From positions 18,830 to 82,829 of the forward strand of contig WACJ01000470.1 in the NCBI GenBank assembly GCA_008973525.1: a stretch of 64,000 nucleotides of DNA, written 5' to 3'. Both the position numbers and the translations under genes were made by a program. Origin of the DNA: Stenopsyche tienmushanensis. Its lineage: Eukaryota > Arthropoda > Insecta > Trichoptera > Stenopsychidae. Shown here one piece after another: positions 59,260-64,000 of the stretch. The notes under the pieces are model-generated. The model made no database searches. It was given only the letters and a program-made list of their open reading frames with translations, and was not told the DNA's origin. Position 1 is the first letter of the stretch. Every line of letters starts with the position of its first letter.

Positions 59260-62200
59260 AATACTATGTGTTCTAAATCAAACTATCAGTCAAACTAAAT
59301 TAATATAATATTATTTACATGATTTTTAAATTATTTTTCACATCTTATTACATCAAATTCGCTCGACTCTCTTCGTTTTAGTATAGTTTTTTGGTCGGCC
59401 TTTAAACGATTAAAACATGTTTGTATTTCAATATTAAATTAAATTAAATGACAGTATACTATTTTCTATAGAGATTTTTGAATGATATGTTTAATTTAAA
59501 CACTCAAGTAATTTTTATATTTTTTTTAATGCTGGATAATAATTTAGCAATCCCTTTTAGGGGGCCATTACTAACTATTCTGATATGGTTTTGACCCATG
59601 ATTCCTATCGCTTAATCGCAGGACTATCTACAGGTAATATGAATACTAATTGTTAAGTAGAATTGATTTTAAACGCATGATTTTTAATTTTCTTGATACT
59701 ATATCGTTTCAAAGATATATTATACTTAAAAGCTATTGAGAGTGCGTCGTCTGAGTGTTATATAGTAAAGACAAAAATAGCTGTAACGTCTTCACTCAAG
59801 CTCGCAGCTGCAAATGCGAAATCAAAATGTTAATGACGAGAAATGGAGTATAAAACCAGCACCGATTTAACATCAGATGAAGTTTCTTCGTGCCGCAAAA
59901 CGTATTTATAAAACGTGGATGATGATCGAAAAAATAATTAGATATTGTAAAGGTATCCCTCGAAAACATTCACTCTCCTTGAAGCATCTCCTTTGAAGCT
60001 CGCACCCAATTTCCGTTGATATTAAGCCATTACAGGATAGAAGCCTCCAATATCCGCATCCGGATAGGCGAGACCTGATGGAAAGTACTTGCGACTAAAC
60101 TGGCCTTTCATTATTCGCTGACGTCACGCAACATGGCTTTCCTCTCAAAGACAATAGCGTGCTCCATGATTACCATAATCAGGTTGGCACGCCTGCAAAA
60201 TGGCGCTCGCCCTGCTCACAACCTAAAAGGTTTTTAATCAAAAACATCGTAATGGCTTTTAATAAAACCTTTCCTTCTATTTATTGGATGCTTCGACGAG
60301 AGACGCTCCATTAAAAACGTATTGATTTGCTCTTTCTATAAGCCTTCGAAAATCCACCCTCGAACACCTAAATAATCACCGATCCAAGATTGCTCTTAAT
60401 TATTTTATTTTTTATCCTGTAAATATTTGAAACAGCCCGCAAAAAACGTCCCCTTGGCATCAAAGCCGCAGATCGCAAAAAAGATACGCGAAGAGCGATT
60501 TTAAATCTATCAGTCGCCGCAACGACGGAATTTTAAAATGACTTTTATTGAATTTCAACCCCTTGCAAAACGAATGAACTTTATTAACCCTTGTCGACAT
60601 ATTGTCGACATGGGCAAACGAGCGCTCCACGAAGGGGACTTCGGGGCATAAATAAGATAAATTACTCGTACCCGCGTTTTGTTTTTCCAAAAGATTGAGT
60701 TTCATGGTTTGTTGTTTTCTTCGGCCGTTTGTGCTTCGGCTACATTTTTTATGTCTTTTCATTTGCAAATGCATTCACAAAGATATACATCGTCGATGAA
60801 AACTTCACGGCCAAAAAGACCACTACATTGTATTATACATGGGCTAGCTTTATAGTTGCAGAGAAAATGAAGCGAATCCTGTACACTTATATATATTTTA
60901 AAGATTGATATTCAACAGTAATCAATAACAATGCATTTAACAATGTACAATGCATCTTCTTGAAATGACATATCTGTTATCGATTATCTTCTTTGTTTCC
61001 CGTTATTTTCCATACATGCTTTGTTATTGCAATTGATGCTACACTTTCTGATATGAAGAACAAGATTACGCACCAACTACAACCAAAGAGATACTGTCTT
61101 TTAAAACGATTTAAAGAGCTTTTAGATCACACTAAACTAATAATTCATGTCGTTACATAATAAGAAGAGACGGAAGACGTCCACTACTCATTGTACACAA
61201 TCTACCATTTGCAAAGCAAAATGACGATGAGTAGAACTGTGAAATAATTCAAAATTTAAAAAATGCGCGTAAAAATAAACATACATATATGTGCACACAA
61301 AAGTGGTAAACGGTTAGTGACCATGATTACAGGGGTGGATAGAGGGGTGTTTTTTGGACAAGTTGTCCCATGTGACCATTTCACGCTCAATAAGTGCGCC
61401 CAGATTCTATCCCGCTGGGACAATTTCATTATTTTACGCACCTCGAAAATTACAAAAATAAAACTCCGCCATGGACGATGATCAAGAACTTTCTCAGACA
61501 ATTTACGAACCAATTGAAGTTTATGGAAATAGTCAGAATCGATGAGATTCCGTGGAAACAATACGTTTCTTCGCATGCCCATGGTTATTAATATTTTCAT
61601 TGCATTAGATTCATTGATAATAGTGTGATGGTCTTCCCTCGCAATGGACGACCCTCTCGATGAAAGTGCGGCCACCCTCCCCGAAACGTAATCGCATGTA
61701 AGCTTACAAATAAGAAATCAATAACACTGCATGTTATATTAGGACATTAACCAGAATGCGATAAATCTTAATAAAGCAGTGCAAATAGAGTTATTTTATG
61801 CCGGGAAAAGGAGTGGGTGTGCACCCTAATGCCTTATTCCATTCAGCATTTGAACTGTTCCGCTGTGAGCTTTTAAGTGATGTATCAAGATTTACTTTTG
61901 TAAATTTATTTGCATATCATTGCTTTTTATAAATGCAACCAAAGGGATGATTGATTTGTATTCATTAAATGTAATTTATTGAAATCTATTGTGAAAAACT
62001 AGACAAAAGGGCGTCTAATAATAATGTTTTTTTTCAATGTGAAATCAAATTTGTATCAAAGTGATTTTAAGCTATTTATTGTAACTACTTCTCAAATAAA
62101 TTGGAATATTCTAATTTTGAAAAAATAATAATGGATCTTAGTTATACTACCATATGCTTATTCGCATTCTTATGTTTGGCTGTAAAACTTATTTGCAATC

Positions 62201-62807
62201 TTACATGCAAACTAAAATGCGTTTCTTATAAACGCATCACATGATAGTTGTTGAGAAAAAGAGAGACAGCTTTCACCTACAACGCTATTTAAGACATTGC
62301 AAAGTAATTGATAAATTCTGTTCAATTTCCGTCCATAGTTTTTCGTTATCAATGTAGTCTAGTCAGTCGTCCACTTGGTTCATTTGAATCAAATTTTCTA
62401 CCATCACTATCATAATCTAATATTGAACACAGAGTCGGTAAAATATCCGCCTATTCACAACAGTATTGAAGAATGATTGAATATCGGACATTTAGTGTAA
62501 AAGATGGACAGCTTGATTTACAAAAAACTTGTCGAGATGTCGAGCTAAATTAGAAAAAACGCGTGAAGGTAAAAAAAACCCAATTATTTTCACTCTCAAA
62601 TGATCGTCTTTAGAAGACTTGTCATGAGATATAAAACAAGGAGCGGAGAGTCTGGAGAAATAACACATTTCTGGATTGTGTGCCAAGAAAAAGAAGCAAA
62701 GGATGTTTTATAATGAAGCTCAAAATAAGCAAACAGTCTTGAAAAAAGGATGACTATAATGTGATTGTTTCAAAAAATTAAAACTTGGATAGAATATCGA
62801 TGATATA
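59260..62807. other. Noncoding stretch with GC-richer blocks
   Basis: Blocks at 59,950-60,800 and 61,250-61,700 are GC-richer. They hold frames of 104 codons (60,774-60,460) and 139 codons (61,675-61,256) on the minus strand, neither resembling a known family to me. They could be conserved regulatory DNA. Confidence 0.3.
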
Positions 62808-62901
62808 TCAAGTCAGTCCGTACTTTCGTAAATATCGGACGCATATCGATAATCAATACAAACGTATTCAAAAATGCGCATGAACTTTTGGACAGACCTG
62901 A
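62808..62901. mobile_element. 94-bp mini-mariner
   Basis: Flanked by TA on both sides, with a left end TCAAGTCAGTCCGTACTTTC and a right end, reversed, TCAGGTCTGTCCAAAAGTTC. It is the same terminal repeat as the 670-bp copy at 27.3 kb, but nearly all internal sequence is gone. Confidence 0.75.
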
Positions 62902-64000
62902 TATTATAACAATATTATTGTACATGTGCTTATTCATTAGCTTAGATTGAATGTAAACAATCAAATATTGTTGTTGTGGATCTTAAACTCTTATTATATT
63001 AATATTCAGGTTCTGTTTCACATCCAGATTTTAGAAAAAATCATATATATGCCAAGCATCATATAAATGCCAATATTTCCGATATATCATTTCGATCCAT
63101 GTTTAGACTGATATCTTAGATCTGAAAAAGTAAATACTGAAATGACTCCAAAACTTGTTCAGGGTCATCTATGAGTGATTGATTTGAAACAATAATTAAA
63201 CTGTAATTTCAATTCAATGGATTGATAATTTCGCTACTCATTCATAGATTTTCTAATTATAATTTCTATTTAAATAGTCTTGTCGTATCTAAATCACAAG
63301 TGGAAGTCGTGAAAAACCATCATATGAAACATCATATGGTATTTTAAGAAGAACTCTTGAAAAATTCATTGGAATTGTATTAGTAGGAAGAATTACTCTA
63401 CTACATACTTATAGAAATGGCTATGATTTTTAGTAAAAGGTAATCACTTCATAATGTAGATTTATATATCATTGGATATTCAAAGTACATATAATGAAAA
63501 TATCCAATCAAAGTTTCTATACATTAATTTATTTTTTCAACAAATGTGTTAAATTAACTCCTCAAAACTGTTTGTATTCCAGTTGTTGAAAATAAAATGT
63601 TGATGCCAATCACTTAGTTACAATATATTTATTCATACAAACTAAATATTTGTGGAAACTTTCATACAAATAGATAAAATTCTCTCGCCATTGAAACATG
63701 TATGTTTGGCCAGTTTAATGTGCCCATTGGACAATATCAATAAAAGCTTCACCATCAAACAATAGTTCGCGTCGAACACTGCCCAGCCGTTAATCTTTAC
63801 GCCATTCATAAAGATGGAATGAGTTTTACGAAGCTGAGGATGTGGAGAACCATACCCGGGCTACTAATAAAACAGGTCACAAATGACAAGTCGTGATTGA
63901 TCGTCTCTATAATGACATTGGCCGAAGGTTGAAAACTGGCGAAGTTAAATGTTAACTGTGGCTTTAAACGGGGGTAGCTTTATTAGATATACACGAACAC
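62902..64000. other. Noncoding right edge
   Basis: AT-rich, with a GC-richer patch at 63,700-63,960 that has no recognisable reading frame. Confidence 0.3.

Noticed and set aside
60460..60774. 104-codon basic minus-strand frame
   Set aside because: No recognised motif; probably low stop density in a GC-richer block.
61256..61675. 139-codon minus-strand frame
   Set aside because: It begins plausibly (MAALSSRGSSIAREDHH) but no family or motif is recognised, and plus-strand frames are open over the same bases.
1..64000. tRNA, rRNA, CRISPR arrays, prophage or bacterial operons
   Set aside because: No cloverleaf-like A/B box pairs, rRNA-like blocks or spaced direct repeats were found by eye. 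All evidence points to an insect nuclear genome.

Overview
This is an AT-rich eukaryotic window, almost certainly from an insect. It has long introns, GT-AG splice sites, AATAAA polyadenylation signals, and old copies of mariner, pogo/Tigger, hAT, Mutator-like and Jockey elements. I see no bacterial-style operons, tRNA, rRNA or CRISPR. The insect order cannot be fixed from the sequence.

The one well-supported gene lies on the minus strand and fills positions 1 to about 12,850, continuing off the left edge. Its coding exons can be joined by hand: a start exon (12721-12811, first residues MFKSHLDMIGRNEP) splices to a GC3-rich second exon (8578-8843), which either ends at its own stop or uses an internal donor to reach a series of cassette exons (6806-6958, 5130-5339, 3692-3841, 1733-1972, and possibly two more). 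Every junction is in phase 1 and every cassette is a multiple of three, so exons can be skipped freely. The predicted proteins are rich in Tyr, Arg and Pro. I assign the gene tentatively to myofilin, an insect muscle thick-filament protein, from the shape of the protein and gene rather than from a database match. A second exon that also fits the second coding exon (9836-9908) suggests an alternative N-terminus. A possible 5' noncoding exon lies near 14.7-14.9 kb, and a weak, very distant alternative start exon near 53.3 kb.

From about 13 kb to 64 kb I find no convincing host coding sequence apart from these candidates. This part is either upstream DNA or one very long first intron. It holds many transposon relics: a hAT MITE (9.5 kb), Tigger pieces (10.1, 48.1, 52.3 kb), a ZBED5-type hAT (11.4 kb), Jockey-type reverse transcriptase pieces (17.1 and 42.8 kb), a DDE family ending in a CACCCTGTA motif (20.2, 29.5, 38.6 kb), mariner pieces (26.9, 27.3, 58.9, 62.8 kb), another hAT MITE with a near-perfect hairpin (25.7 kb), a Mutator-like transposase tail (51.2 kb) and a small MITE (56.5 kb).

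The most striking non-genic object is at 33,996-36,845. It is a single insertion with an identical 11-bp sequence on each side. It starts with 2.3 tandem copies of a 398-bp unit and ends with two nearly identical 3' segments offset by 860 bp, each ending in a GAT/ATG microsatellite. It looks like an internally deleted non-LTR retroelement with promoter monomers.
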